Made by a program: the position numbers and the translations under genes. A stretch of DNA of 25,136 nucleotides from an uncultured Rubrivivax sp. (GTDB lineage: Bacteria; Pseudomonadota; Gammaproteobacteria; Burkholderiales; Burkholderiaceae_C): NCBI GenBank assembly GCA_937967345.1, contig CALBTN010000164.1, positions 1 through 25,136 on the forward strand. Reading direction: 5' to 3'. Position 1 is the stretch's first letter. Every line of letters starts with the position of its first letter. The notes beneath the pieces are model-generated. The model saw only the letters and a list, made by a program, of their open reading frames with translations. It did no database searches and had not been told where the DNA came from. This document shows positions 16,160 through 23,812 of this stretch, piece after piece.

Positions 16160-16621
16160 TCATTCGAAGGTCAGCAAACTGATGGTGTCGACGACGCAGC
16201 CCGGCTTGTCCGAGCCCTCGATCTCGACCGTGATACGGATCGTGACCTTGACCGCGCCGCCCTTGGCCTCTTCGGCGGCCAGCACCTCGCCGCGGCCACG
16301 GATGCGCGAGCCGGCCTTCACCGGCGCCGGGAAGCGCACGCGGTCGCTGCCGCCGTTCACCCCCATCTTCAAGCGCTGGTAGTGCACCAGCTCGGGCAGG
16401 AACTTGCTGGCCAGCGCCAGCGTCAGGTAGCCGTGCGCAATGCAGCCGCCGAAGGGGCCCGCCGCCGCGCGCTGCGGATCGACGTGGATCCACTGGTGGT
16501 CGTCGGTGGCGTCGGCGAATTGCTGGATGCGCGACTGCTCGAGCACCATCCATTCGGTGGCGCCCAGGTCGCGGCCGACCGCGGCGAGCACCGCGGCGTT
16601 GGAATCGAAGGTGGTTGCCAT
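16160..16621 (-). CDS. MaoC/NodN-type enoyl-CoA hydratase
   Basis: This 153-residue hot-dog-fold protein carries the hydratase-2 motif in FADATDDHQWIHVDP, with the catalytic pair D40 or D41 and H46, then the family block AAGPFGGCIAHGYLTLAL. Single-domain proteins of this kind (NodN-like MaoC dehydratases) add water across the double bond of enoyl-CoA thioesters. It sits 18 bp after the IpdF-like SDR, and its stop is followed at once by the thiolase, so dehydrogenation, hydration and thiolysis genes are adjacent. In a steroid operon the likely substrate is a side-chain or ring-opened steroid enoyl-CoA, which is inference. The start is the only suitable ATG before the conserved N-terminus. Confidence 0.88.
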   Translation of the reverse strand: MATTFDSNAAVLAAVGRDLGATEWMVLEQSRIQQFADATDDHQWIHVDPQRAAAGPFGGCIAHGYLTLALASKFLPELVHYQRLKMGVNGGSDRVRFPAPVKAGSRIRGRGEVLAAEEAKGGAVKVTIRITVEIEGSDKPGCVVDTISLLTFE

Positions 16622-16639
16622 GGCAATCTTGGGCGGGGG

Positions 16640-17431
16640 TCAGGCGTGTTGCGAGCTGACGGACACGACCTCGCCGGTCATGTAGCTGGAATAGTCGCTG
16701 GCCAGGAACACCATCACGTTGGCCACCTCCCAGGGTTCGGCGCCGCGGCCGAAGGCTTCGCGCGCGGCGAGCTGGTCGAGCAATTCGGGCGAGGCCGATT
16801 TCTTCAAGAAGGCGTGGATCGCGATCGACGGCGCGACCGCGTTGATGCGGATGCCGTGCTCGGCGGCCTCGATCGCCGCGCAGCGCGTCAGCGCCATCAC
16901 GCCGGCCTTGGCCGCCGCGTAGTGCGCCTGCTCGGCCTGCGCGCGCCAGCCCAGCACCGAGGCGTTGTTGACGATCACGCCGCGGCCGCGCGGGCCCATC
17001 ACGCGCAGCGCGGCGCGCGTCATGCGGAAGGTGCCGGTCAATGTGATGTCGATCACCTTGTGCCACTCGTCGTCTTCCATGTCGACGATGCGTTTGCTGG
17101 TGCCCAGGCCGGCGTTGTTGATCAGCACGTCGATGCCGCCGAGCTTGGCTTCGGCGAAGTCGATCAACGCCTGCACCTGGTCCTGCTTGGACACGTCGCA
17201 CAGCTGGCCGTGGATCTGCTCGAGGCCGGTCTCGGCGCGGATCGAAGCCACCGCCTCGGCCAGGCGGCGCTCGTGCACGTCACTAAGCACCAGTGCGCGG
17301 CAGCCTTCCTCGGCGCAGCGCTTGGCCACCGCCAGGCCGATGCCGGCACCGGCGGCGGCGGTGACCAGCACCGATTTGCCCTTCAACAGGCCGTGGGCGG
17401 GGACGTAGTCGGGGCTGGGCGTGGCAGGCAT
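16640..17431 (-). CDS. ipdF: short-chain dehydrogenase/reductase, IpdF-like (steroid C/D-ring degradation)
   Basis: A 263-residue SDR with the cofactor motif TAAAGAGIG (24-32; A-A replaces the usual T-G start), D51 suggesting NAD(H), NNAG at 105-108, and the catalytic S158, Y171 and K175 (YAAAK). From memory the segments VLVTAAAGAGIG, VIVNNASVLGWRAQ, HYAAAKAGVMALTRC, AAREAFGRGAEPWEVA and LASDYSSYMTGEVVSVSSQH correspond very closely to IpdF of mycobacteria (Rv3559c type), which acts on the hydroxyl group of the hydrindane-CoA intermediate of steroid rings C/D. This resemblance is stronger than general SDR similarity. The gene is preceded by SurE (42 bp) and followed by MaoC (18 bp). The family is certain; the IpdF name rests on recalled sequence, not on a search. 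Confidence 0.82.
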   Translation of the reverse strand: MPATPSPDYVPAHGLLKGKSVLVTAAAGAGIGLAVAKRCAEEGCRALVLSDVHERRLAEAVASIRAETGLEQIHGQLCDVSKQDQVQALIDFAEAKLGGIDVLINNAGLGTSKRIVDMEDDEWHKVIDITLTGTFRMTRAALRVMGPRGRGVIVNNASVLGWRAQAEQAHYAAAKAGVMALTRCAAIEAAEHGIRINAVAPSIAIHAFLKKSASPELLDQLAAREAFGRGAEPWEVANVMVFLASDYSSYMTGEVVSVSSQHA

Positions 17432-17473
17432 GATTGGATTGCGGTTGAGGTGGGTTCGAGGTGGCGCACAGAG

Positions 17474-18526
17474 CTACTTGACGAGGCCCTGCAGCCGCAC
17501 GCGCATCATCGCCCTGGCGAGCGCTGCAGCCTGGTGGTTGCCCTGGATCAAGCTGAGCGCGATGTCACCGGCGTCGATCACGTTCTGCTCGGACGAGCGG
17601 TCGTTGTCGTCGACGAAGCGCAGGCCGGTGGCCGCCGGGTCGGGCTGCCCGGGCAGCAGCAGCGTGACGCCGGGCAGGTGCGTGTTGCCCAGGCCCACGC
17701 GCTGCGCCAGCGTGCTGGTACTCAGGTCAGCGACGAAGAACGGTGCCGCGGCGGCGGCCGTGCCGACGTCGGACATGCGCCACTTCAGCGCGCCGCTGCT
17801 GCCGGCGGCATAGCTCGGCAGGTTGAGGTTCAACGCGAAGCCGGCAGGGATCAGCTCGCGCGCCGGGCGCGGGCCATGCCCTGGCCAGCGCGCCTGGCGC
17901 TCGAGCCGGGCAACCAGCGCCACCACCAGGTCAGCGTTTTCGTATTCCTGATCGGACGGCTGCAGCGCCTTGAAAGTGCGGTACGAGCCCGGCACCACCG
18001 CACTGGCCGCGATCGCCGGGTAGCCACGGTTGACGGCCATCAGCGCGACGTTGACGGTGCCCGAGCCGTTGTTGATCAAGCCGGTGTTGCTGCCGTAGTT
18101 GACGCCGGAGATGACCAGATCAGCCGGTGCGCCGAACACCGCGGCGGCGGCGACGTCCAGGCCGTGCAGGATCGCGGCCACCGGCGTGGAGTTGACGCAG
18201 AACACACGCTCGCCGTGGCCCACGCCGGGCACGCCGGCCAGGGTCGCCACACCCGGCGTTCCCGCGGGAAGGCTGCCGCCGCGGCTGGGTGCCGTCAGCG
18301 GCGTGACCGGCCGCAAAAAGGCCAGCGCCCCACCCTGCCCGCTCTGGTCGAGCATCGGCGCCGACACGACCACCTGGTGGCCGGCCGCCTCCAGCCGCTG
18401 CACCAGCGCATGCACGCCGGAGGCCTCGCAGCCGTCGTCGTTGCCGATGACGATGTTCAGCGCGTGGGCCGGTGCGCTGGCGGCGATGGCGATGCATGCA
18501 GCAGCGAAGGCGTGGCGGATTTTCAT
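17474..18526 (-). CDS. exported SurE-like phosphatase (5'/3'-nucleotidase family)
   Basis: The 350-residue protein begins with a Sec signal peptide (MKIRHAFAAACIAIAASAPAHA, cleavage likely after residue 22) and continues as a SurE-fold metallophosphatase. The metal-binding motif is GNDDG with D30 and D31, a serine lies at S62 in DQSG, and the asparagine motif SGVNYGSN holds N143; NNGSGTV follows. These match D8, D9, S39 and N92 of E. coli SurE, but that protein is cytoplasmic and about 100 residues shorter. The ATG at 18526 follows GGGGAGA, a good ribosome binding site. It stands between the KSI gene (145-bp gap) and the IpdF-like gene (42 bp) in the same direction. A role in removing phosphate from an exogenous ester is possible; a steroid link is unproven. 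Confidence 0.87.
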   Translation of the reverse strand: MKIRHAFAAACIAIAASAPAHALNIVIGNDDGCEASGVHALVQRLEAAGHQVVVSAPMLDQSGQGGALAFLRPVTPLTAPSRGGSLPAGTPGVATLAGVPGVGHGERVFCVNSTPVAAILHGLDVAAAAVFGAPADLVISGVNYGSNTGLINNGSGTVNVALMAVNRGYPAIAASAVVPGSYRTFKALQPSDQEYENADLVVALVARLERQARWPGHGPRPARELIPAGFALNLNLPSYAAGSSGALKWRMSDVGTAAAAAPFFVADLSTSTLAQRVGLGNTHLPGVTLLLPGQPDPAATGLRFVDDNDRSSEQNVIDAGDIALSLIQGNHQAAALARAMMRVRLQGLVK

Positions 18527-18648
18527 TGGCGTGTGTCTCCCCGGGGCGGTTCTCGGAGCGCGTCGCCGGCTCCGATGGAGCACGACGCCGGCTGCCGCAT
18601 GGTCGCCACGCCGCGCCGCTGCAGCATCGTCTCTACGGACGAGGCCGC

Positions 18649-18672
18649 AAGCCGCGCTGAGGCGCGCGGCTT
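18649..18672 (-). terminator. hairpin directly after the KSI stop, possible attenuator
   Basis: A 9-bp stem (AAGCCGCGC pairing with GCGCGGCTT) with a 6-base loop begins at the stop codon of the ketosteroid isomerase on the minus strand. No T-run follows, so full termination is doubtful. It may stabilise the mRNA end or reduce read-through into SurE, which begins after a 145-bp gap, the longest within the operon. Confidence 0.4.
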
Positions 18673-19052
18673 CAGGCCGGCTCGATGTTGCCCTGGCCGA
18701 AGTAGGCGCGCATCTGCAGGATGCGCCCTTGCTCGTCGAAGCGGAAGGTGTCGATCGGGTGGATGGCGATGCGCCGGCCCTGGTAGTTGACCGTCACCGT
18801 GAAGGAGAACGCACACTCGCGCCCGGACACGCGCACCGCACCGTTGAGTTGCGTGCGCGGATGCATGTCCTGCGCCTTCGCATAAAAGGCGCGGATGGCG
18901 GCATGCCCGACCACCGGGGTCGAGCCCACCGGGTCTTCGACCGACGCGCCTTCGGCGTACAAGGAGACGATGGCGTCGACATCGCCGCTTTCGAGCGCGC
19001 GCAGGTAGCCTTCGACGATGGTCGTGACGTCAGCGGCGCTCAACTCGTTCAT
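18672..19052 (-). CDS. ksi: steroid Delta5-isomerase (Delta5-3-ketosteroid isomerase)
   Basis: This 126-residue SnoaL/NTF2-fold protein matches the Comamonas testosteroni ketosteroid isomerase (125 aa) across its whole length as I recall it. The catalytic residues are Y16 in EGYLRALESGD, D40 in SVEDPVGS, and D101 in HPIDTFRF, equal to Y14, D38 and D99 of that enzyme with a constant shift of two. Y57 corresponds to the active-site Y55. The enzyme moves the double bond of 3-keto-Delta5-steroids to Delta4 during breakdown of 3beta-hydroxy-5-ene steroids. Its ATG overlaps the stop of the upstream acyl-CoA dehydrogenase (ATGA), which fixes the start and shows translational coupling. Other NTF2-fold enzymes lack this residue set. 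The gene is the best evidence that the operon serves steroid catabolism. Confidence 0.9.
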   Translation of the reverse strand: MNELSAADVTTIVEGYLRALESGDVDAIVSLYAEGASVEDPVGSTPVVGHAAIRAFYAKAQDMHPRTQLNGAVRVSGRECAFSFTVTVNYQGRRIAIHPIDTFRFDEQGRILQMRAYFGQGNIEPA

Positions 19053-20227
19053 CGCGGCATGCCCAGGGCGCGTTCGGCGATCAGGTTCAATTGGATCTCG
19101 TTGGTTCCGGCGTAGATGGTATCGGCTCGGCTGGTCAACCACAGCGTTTGTAAATCACGGTGGCGCGCATCGCCGTCGTCGATGTTACCCGCGGCGCCCA
19201 GCACGTCGACTGCCAGTTGCCCCAATGCCCGGTGCCAGTTGGACCAGGCGTACTTGGAGATCATCGCCGCCGGCGGCGGCGCGGCGCCGTCTTCGGCCCC
19301 CAGCACGCGCAAGGCATTGAAGCGCAGCGTGTGCAGGCCGAGCGCGGCGCGCGCGATACGCTGGCGCAGCACCGCATCACGCGCGGCGCCGTTGGCCTTG
19401 GCGACTTCGATCAGCAGTTCCAGCTCGTGCTGGAAATGCGCCTGCTGGCCCAGCGTGGACGCACCGCGCTCGAAGCCCAGCAGCGCCATCGCCACCTTCC
19501 AGCCCTGCCCCACCGCGCCCAGGTGCAGGCTGCCTTCGGTGCGCGCGCCGTCGAAGAAGACCTCGTTGAACTCGGCGCTGCCGGTGATCTGGCGGATCGG
19601 CCGCACCTCGATGCCGGGCTGGCGCAGCGGCACCAGCAGCAGCGTCAATCCCTGGTGGCGCTGCGAGCCGGGCTCGGTGCGCGCCAGCACGAAGATCCAG
19701 TCGGACTCGTGCGCCCACGAGGTCCAGACCTTCTGGCCGTGCAGAACCCATTGACCGTCGGGCCCCTCGGCGTTGCGCTCGGCGCGTGTGGCGACTGCCG
19801 CCAGGTCGGAGCCGGCGCCGGGCTCGGAGTAACCCTGCGCCCAGTATTCGGTGCCGCCCAGGATGCCCGGCAGGAAGCGCGCGCGCTGCTCGGGCGTGCC
19901 GTAGGCGATCAGCGTCGGCGCCAGCAGGGTCTCGCCGATGTGGCCGATGCGCCCCGGGCCGCCGGCGCGCACGTACTCCTCGTGGAACACCACCTGCTGC
20001 GACAGCGGCAGCTCGCGCCCGCCCACCGCGCGCGGCCAGCCGATGCCGACCCAGCCGCCCGCGGCCATGCGCTGCTCCCAGCGCTTGGCCAGGGCGGCGT
20101 CGTAAGCGGGGGCGCCGGGGCCGTTGACCCCTTTGAGGGCATCGAAGTCGCGCGTCAGGTTGGCTCGCATCCAGGCCTGCACCTCGGCGCGGAAGCTGTT
20201 GTCGGCGGCCGATTCATGCAGGTTCAT
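19049..20227 (-). CDS. acyl-CoA dehydrogenase, catalytic (FAD-motif) subunit of a two-gene pair
   Basis: A 392-residue acyl-CoA dehydrogenase that introduces an alpha,beta double bond into an acyl-CoA. It has the FAD-binding block GYSEPGAGSD (132-141), KVWTSWAHESDW, and the C-terminal TIYAGTNEIQ. The residue that is the catalytic glutamate in ordinary enzymes (YEGT) is alanine (A373). A glutamate in helix G, E253 in GFERG, stands where steroid-type dehydrogenases such as mycobacterial ChsE4 place the base. The gene overlaps the upstream dehydrogenase gene by ATGA, so the two probably form an alpha2beta2 complex as in steroid-degrading actinobacteria. The start is set by that overlap. It is coupled in the same way to the KSI gene. 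The exact steroid intermediate is unknown. Confidence 0.92.
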   Translation of the reverse strand: MNLHESAADNSFRAEVQAWMRANLTRDFDALKGVNGPGAPAYDAALAKRWEQRMAAGGWVGIGWPRAVGGRELPLSQQVVFHEEYVRAGGPGRIGHIGETLLAPTLIAYGTPEQRARFLPGILGGTEYWAQGYSEPGAGSDLAAVATRAERNAEGPDGQWVLHGQKVWTSWAHESDWIFVLARTEPGSQRHQGLTLLLVPLRQPGIEVRPIRQITGSAEFNEVFFDGARTEGSLHLGAVGQGWKVAMALLGFERGASTLGQQAHFQHELELLIEVAKANGAARDAVLRQRIARAALGLHTLRFNALRVLGAEDGAAPPPAAMISKYAWSNWHRALGQLAVDVLGAAGNIDDGDARHRDLQTLWLTSRADTIYAGTNEIQLNLIAERALGMPR

Positions 20228-21342
20228 GTCGCCACCTCGTCGAGCAGCAGCGCCGCCACGTGTTCCAGCCAGACGCTGGAAGCTCCCAATCGCTGGCTGT
20301 TGGCCTGCGCGCGCTTGAAGTACAGGTGCGGGTCGTACTCCCAGGTGAAGCCGACGCCGCCGTGCAGCTGGATCGCCTCCTGCGCGCAGAACAGGGCTGC
20401 CTCGTGGGCCTCGACCAGCGCCAGCGCCGCGACCATGTCGCGCTCGCGCACGGCCGGCGCATCGGCCAGCCGCGCCGCAGCGCCATAGACCGCCGATCGC
20501 GCGGACTCGAGCAGCACCATCATCTGCGCACAGCGGTGCTTGACCGCCTGGAACGACGCCACCGCGCGGCCGAACTGCTGCCGCTCTTGCGTGTAGGCCA
20601 CGCTCAGGTCCAGGCACTGTTGCGCCACGCCCACCTGCTCGGCCGCCAGCGCCACCGCGGCCAGCGCGCGCCAGCGCGCCAGCGCGTCGCCCAGCGCGCG
20701 GCCGCGGGCCAGGCAGGCGTCGGCATCGAGCGCGACCGGCTCGGCGGCCACCACCTCGGCGCTGCGGCGCGTGCGGTCGATGGTGCTCAGTTCACGCACC
20801 TGCAGGCCGGCGCTGCGGCGTGGCACGGCCAGCAGCACGGTGCCGTCACCATCGACGCGGGCCGGCAGCAGCAGCAGTTCGGCCTGCGCGGCCGAGCCCA
20901 CCGGCGACCAGCGCCCTTGCACGCGCCACTGCGCGCCGTCCTGCCAGGCGCGCGCACCGCCGGGCTCGGTGCAAAGGGTAGCAATGCTGCGTCCCGCGGC
21001 CAGCGCCGGCAGCCAGCGCGCGGCCAGTGCGCTGTCGCGGTCCACGTCGCTCAGCAGCGCCGCGGCGAGCGCGCTGTCGAGGAAGGGCACGCAGGCCAGG
21101 CGCCGGCCCATCTGCTCTTGCAGCAGCGCGAGTTCGATCGGCCCGAGGCCAAGCCCGCCATGATCTTCAGGCAGGTGCACACCGCACCAGCCCAGCTCGG
21201 CGATGCCCTGCCACAACTTGGCGTCGATGCCGGCGTCGCCGTCGGCGGCGGCGCGCGTGGCCGGCATCGCCGCGGCATCGGCCAGGAAGTCGGCCGCGGA
21301 TTCGGCGATCAGCCGTTGGTCTTCACTCAGCCGCAGGTCCAT
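20224..21342 (-). CDS. acyl-CoA dehydrogenase, partner subunit of a two-gene pair
   Basis: This 372-residue protein has the acyl-CoA-dehydrogenase fold with a degenerate central region: the TEPGAGSD block is reduced to CTEPGGARAW, and no helix-G glutamate is seen. It keeps the C-terminal FAD-contact segment YTQERQQFGRAVASFQAVKH and IQLHGGVGFTWEYDPHLYFKRA. Such half-degenerate subunits pair with a fuller one to form the alpha2beta2 dehydrogenases of steroid degradation, in which each active site is shared. Its stop overlaps the next gene start (ATGA). The gene starts 24 bp after the SDR gene to its right. The C-terminal block resembles that of the truncated dehydrogenase at the right edge, suggesting a second pair. 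The start ATG 21342 opens with MDLRLSEDQRLIAESAADFL, a normal family N-terminus. Confidence 0.9.
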   Translation of the reverse strand: MDLRLSEDQRLIAESAADFLADAAAMPATRAAADGDAGIDAKLWQGIAELGWCGVHLPEDHGGLGLGPIELALLQEQMGRRLACVPFLDSALAAALLSDVDRDSALAARWLPALAAGRSIATLCTEPGGARAWQDGAQWRVQGRWSPVGSAAQAELLLLPARVDGDGTVLLAVPRRSAGLQVRELSTIDRTRRSAEVVAAEPVALDADACLARGRALGDALARWRALAAVALAAEQVGVAQQCLDLSVAYTQERQQFGRAVASFQAVKHRCAQMMVLLESARSAVYGAAARLADAPAVRERDMVAALALVEAHEAALFCAQEAIQLHGGVGFTWEYDPHLYFKRAQANSQRLGASSVWLEHVAALLLDEVAT

Positions 21343-21366
21343 GTCAGCGCAGCCTCATCGCGGCCA

Positions 21367-22245
21367 TCAGCTGCCGTAGACCTTCTGCGGCGTCGGGCCT
21401 TGCGCGATCAGCGCATCCACCACCGCGCCGAGTTCGGCCGGATCCCAGCGCGCCCCCTTGTCGTGCACCTTGCCGGTGTGCCAGCCGTCGGCCACCGAGA
21501 TCTCGCCGCCCTTGGCCTCGAAGCAGCGGCCGGTGACGTGCGCGGACAAGGGGCTGCCCAGCCACACGACGATGGAGGCCACGTTCAGCGGATCCCACAC
21601 GTCGAAGCCGGATTCGGGTTTCTTCACCATGTCGGGCATCGCGCCTTCGGTCATCGCGGTGCGCGCCGCCGGCGCCAGGCAGTTGACGGTGATGCCGTAG
21701 CGCGCGAGCTCGGCGGCCTGCACCAGCGTCAGCCCGGCGATGCCGGCCTTGGCCGCCACATAGTTGCTCTGGCCGATCGAGCCCTGCAGCCCCGCGCCCG
21801 AGCTGGTGTTGATGATGCGTGCGTCGACCTGCTGGCCCGCCTTCTTCGCATCGCGCCAGCGCCGCCCCAACACGTTGGCCAGGCAGAAGTGGCCGCGCAG
21901 GTGCACGCGCATCACCGTGTCCCAGTCGTCCTCGGACAGACTGAGGAACATGCGGTCGCGCAGCACGCCGGCATTGTTGACCAGCACGTGCACTTCGCCG
22001 AACGCCGCCACCGCGGCATCGACGATCGCCTGCGCGCCGGCCAGCGTGGTGATGTCGCCGTCGTTGGCCAGCGACCGGCCGCCTGCGGCCTGGACTTCAT
22101 CGGCCACGGCCTTGGCGGCGTCGAGCCGGATGTCGTTGACGACGACGTTCGCGCCTTGTGCGGCGAAGGCCAGCGCGTAGGCGCGACCCAGGCCGCCGCC
22201 GGCGCCGGTGATGAGGACGGTACGGCCGTTGCAGATTTCAGTCAT
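21367..22245 (-). CDS. short-chain dehydrogenase, HSD17B4-like 3-hydroxyacyl-CoA dehydrogenase
   Basis: A 292-residue SDR with the nucleotide motif TGAGGGLG (13-20), D38 at the end of beta-2 suggesting NAD(H), NNAG (90-93), and the active-site S148 or S149, Y162 and K166 (YVAAK). The start GRTVLITGAGGGLGRAYALAFAAQGANVVVND is typical of the (3R)-hydroxyacyl-CoA dehydrogenase domain of HSD17B4-type proteins and of mycobacterial ChsB1, which oxidise hydroxyacyl-CoA steroid side chains. The C-terminal part (AVVDALIAQGPTPQKVYGS) is an extension not found in the smallest SDRs. The ATG at 22245 was chosen over an upstream one because it begins at the conserved block. It lies between the amidase (19 bp) and the dehydrogenase pair (24 bp). 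The acyl substrate is inferred. Confidence 0.88.
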   Translation of the reverse strand: MTEICNGRTVLITGAGGGLGRAYALAFAAQGANVVVNDIRLDAAKAVADEVQAAGGRSLANDGDITTLAGAQAIVDAAVAAFGEVHVLVNNAGVLRDRMFLSLSEDDWDTVMRVHLRGHFCLANVLGRRWRDAKKAGQQVDARIINTSSGAGLQGSIGQSNYVAAKAGIAGLTLVQAAELARYGITVNCLAPAARTAMTEGAMPDMVKKPESGFDVWDPLNVASIVVWLGSPLSAHVTGRCFEAKGGEISVADGWHTGKVHDKGARWDPAELGAVVDALIAQGPTPQKVYGS

Positions 22246-22264
22246 TTCGTCGGTGGCGGTTCGG

Positions 22265-23809
22265 TCAAGATCCCAGGGTGGGGCGGCGGTCGTTCCACGG
22301 CGCGGCATGTTCGAGCTGCGCGGCCAGCGCCAGCAGCCGCGCTTCGGCCCCGAAGGCCGCCGCGAACTGCACGCCCACGGGCAGGCCGGCGGCGTTCCAG
22401 AACAGCGGCACCGACATCGCCGGGTTGCCGCTGATGTTGAACATCGACGTGAAGGCCGACGCCATCACCGCCGCTTTCACGTAGTCGTCCCACGGCTGAT
22501 CGAGCGACAGCACGCCCAGCTTGGGCGCGGGCGCCGCGGTCGTCGGCGACAGCAGCATGTCGTACTTGCCGAAGAACAGGTCGAAGGCGCGGCCCGCCTG
22601 GTCGCAGGCCATGCGCGCGCTCGTGATCTGGGCGGCCGTGTAGCCGCGCGCCGCCTTCAACGTACGCCAGTTGATGGGCTCGAATTCGTCCTCGTTCGCG
22701 CTGCGGCCGAGCGCCTTCTCGCGCGCCATTACCGCGACCAGCATGCTGGTGCCCGTCATCAGACCCATGCCGCCGTACATCTGCGCCACCAGGTCGTCGG
22801 ACAGCAGCGGGCGCGGCGCCGACTCGACGCCGTGGCCGAGCGCTTCGCACAGCCGGGCGGCCTTGCGCACGGCTTCGAGGCAGTCGGGGTGCACCGGCAC
22901 GCGGAACAGGTTGTCCTCGAGCAGCGCGATGCGCAGCCGCCGCGGCGGCCGGGTCAAGGCCGGCAGCACCGGGCCGATCGGCGGGCCGATGCGGGTGCCG
23001 GGCTCGGGGCCTTGCGTCAGCTCGAGCAGCAGCGCGCTGTCGCGCACCGAGCGGCTGATGACGTGGTGTACCGAAAGCCCCAGCGACGCGTCGAGCACGT
23101 CCGGGCCCGGCGGCACGCGGCTGCGGCTGGGCTTCAGGCCGAACAGCCCGCAGGCCGAGGCCGGGATGCGGATCGAGCCGCCGCCATCGGTGCCATGGGC
23201 CACCGGGATGACGCCGGCAGCCACGAGCGCGGCCGAGCCCCCCGACGAACCGCCGGTGCTGTGCTCGAGATGCCAGGGGTTGCGCGTGAGGCCGAACAGC
23301 CGCGACTCGGTGGTCGCCGTCTGGCCGAACTCGGGCGTGGTGGTCTTGGCGAAGATGTTGAGCCCGGCGGCGCGGTGGCGCTGCACCAGCGTCGAATCGT
23401 GGTCCTGCACGGCGTCGCGGAAGAAGGCGCAGCCGTTCGTCGTGACGGTGCCCTTCATCGCCACGCCGAGGTCCTTCAGCGCGAACGGGACACCCAGCAG
23501 CGGCGCGGCGCGCGCCCGGCCTTCGCGCTCGGCGCGGCCGGACGCGGACAGCGACTTGGCCAGCTCGCGCGCCTGCTCGAAGTCGCGCTCGGCGATGGCA
23601 TTGATCGCGCCCGTCGCCTCGACGCGGGCGATCGCCGCGTCGAGCGCCTCGATCGGAGTGATCCGACCGCGGCGGATCTCGGCGGCCAGCGCGGTGGCGT
23701 CCAGCCGCTGATACTCGGGCACCGGCGGCGCGCTCGCCGCGCGCGCGTCCGATACGCTGATGGCACTGACTGCGGCGGCACCGAGGAAGTCACGTCGGTC
23801 GATGGCCAT
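22265..23809 (-). CDS. Tat-exported amidase (amidase-signature family)
   Basis: The 514-residue protein has a twin-arginine signal, RRDFLG at residues 5-10, followed by a short hydrophobic run and a cleavage-like site near DARA, so it is likely folded before export to the periplasm. The amidase-signature core holds K112 in FALKDLG, the cis-serine S188 in STGGSSGGS, and the nucleophile S212 in TDGGGSIRIPAS; the 24-residue spacing between the serines equals that of fatty-acid amide hydrolase. The gene starts after GAGG, only three bases past the thiolase stop (23813), so it is part of the operon. Amidases of this fold cleave a variety of amides. Within a steroid operon, release of glycine or taurine from bile-acid conjugates is an attractive but untested possibility. 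Confidence 0.9.
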   Translation of the reverse strand: MAIDRRDFLGAAAVSAISVSDARAASAPPVPEYQRLDATALAAEIRRGRITPIEALDAAIARVEATGAINAIAERDFEQARELAKSLSASGRAEREGRARAAPLLGVPFALKDLGVAMKGTVTTNGCAFFRDAVQDHDSTLVQRHRAAGLNIFAKTTTPEFGQTATTESRLFGLTRNPWHLEHSTGGSSGGSAALVAAGVIPVAHGTDGGGSIRIPASACGLFGLKPSRSRVPPGPDVLDASLGLSVHHVISRSVRDSALLLELTQGPEPGTRIGPPIGPVLPALTRPPRRLRIALLEDNLFRVPVHPDCLEAVRKAARLCEALGHGVESAPRPLLSDDLVAQMYGGMGLMTGTSMLVAVMAREKALGRSANEDEFEPINWRTLKAARGYTAAQITSARMACDQAGRAFDLFFGKYDMLLSPTTAAPAPKLGVLSLDQPWDDYVKAAVMASAFTSMFNISGNPAMSVPLFWNAAGLPVGVQFAAAFGAEARLLALAAQLEHAAPWNDRRPTLGS

Positions 23810-23812
23810 GCC

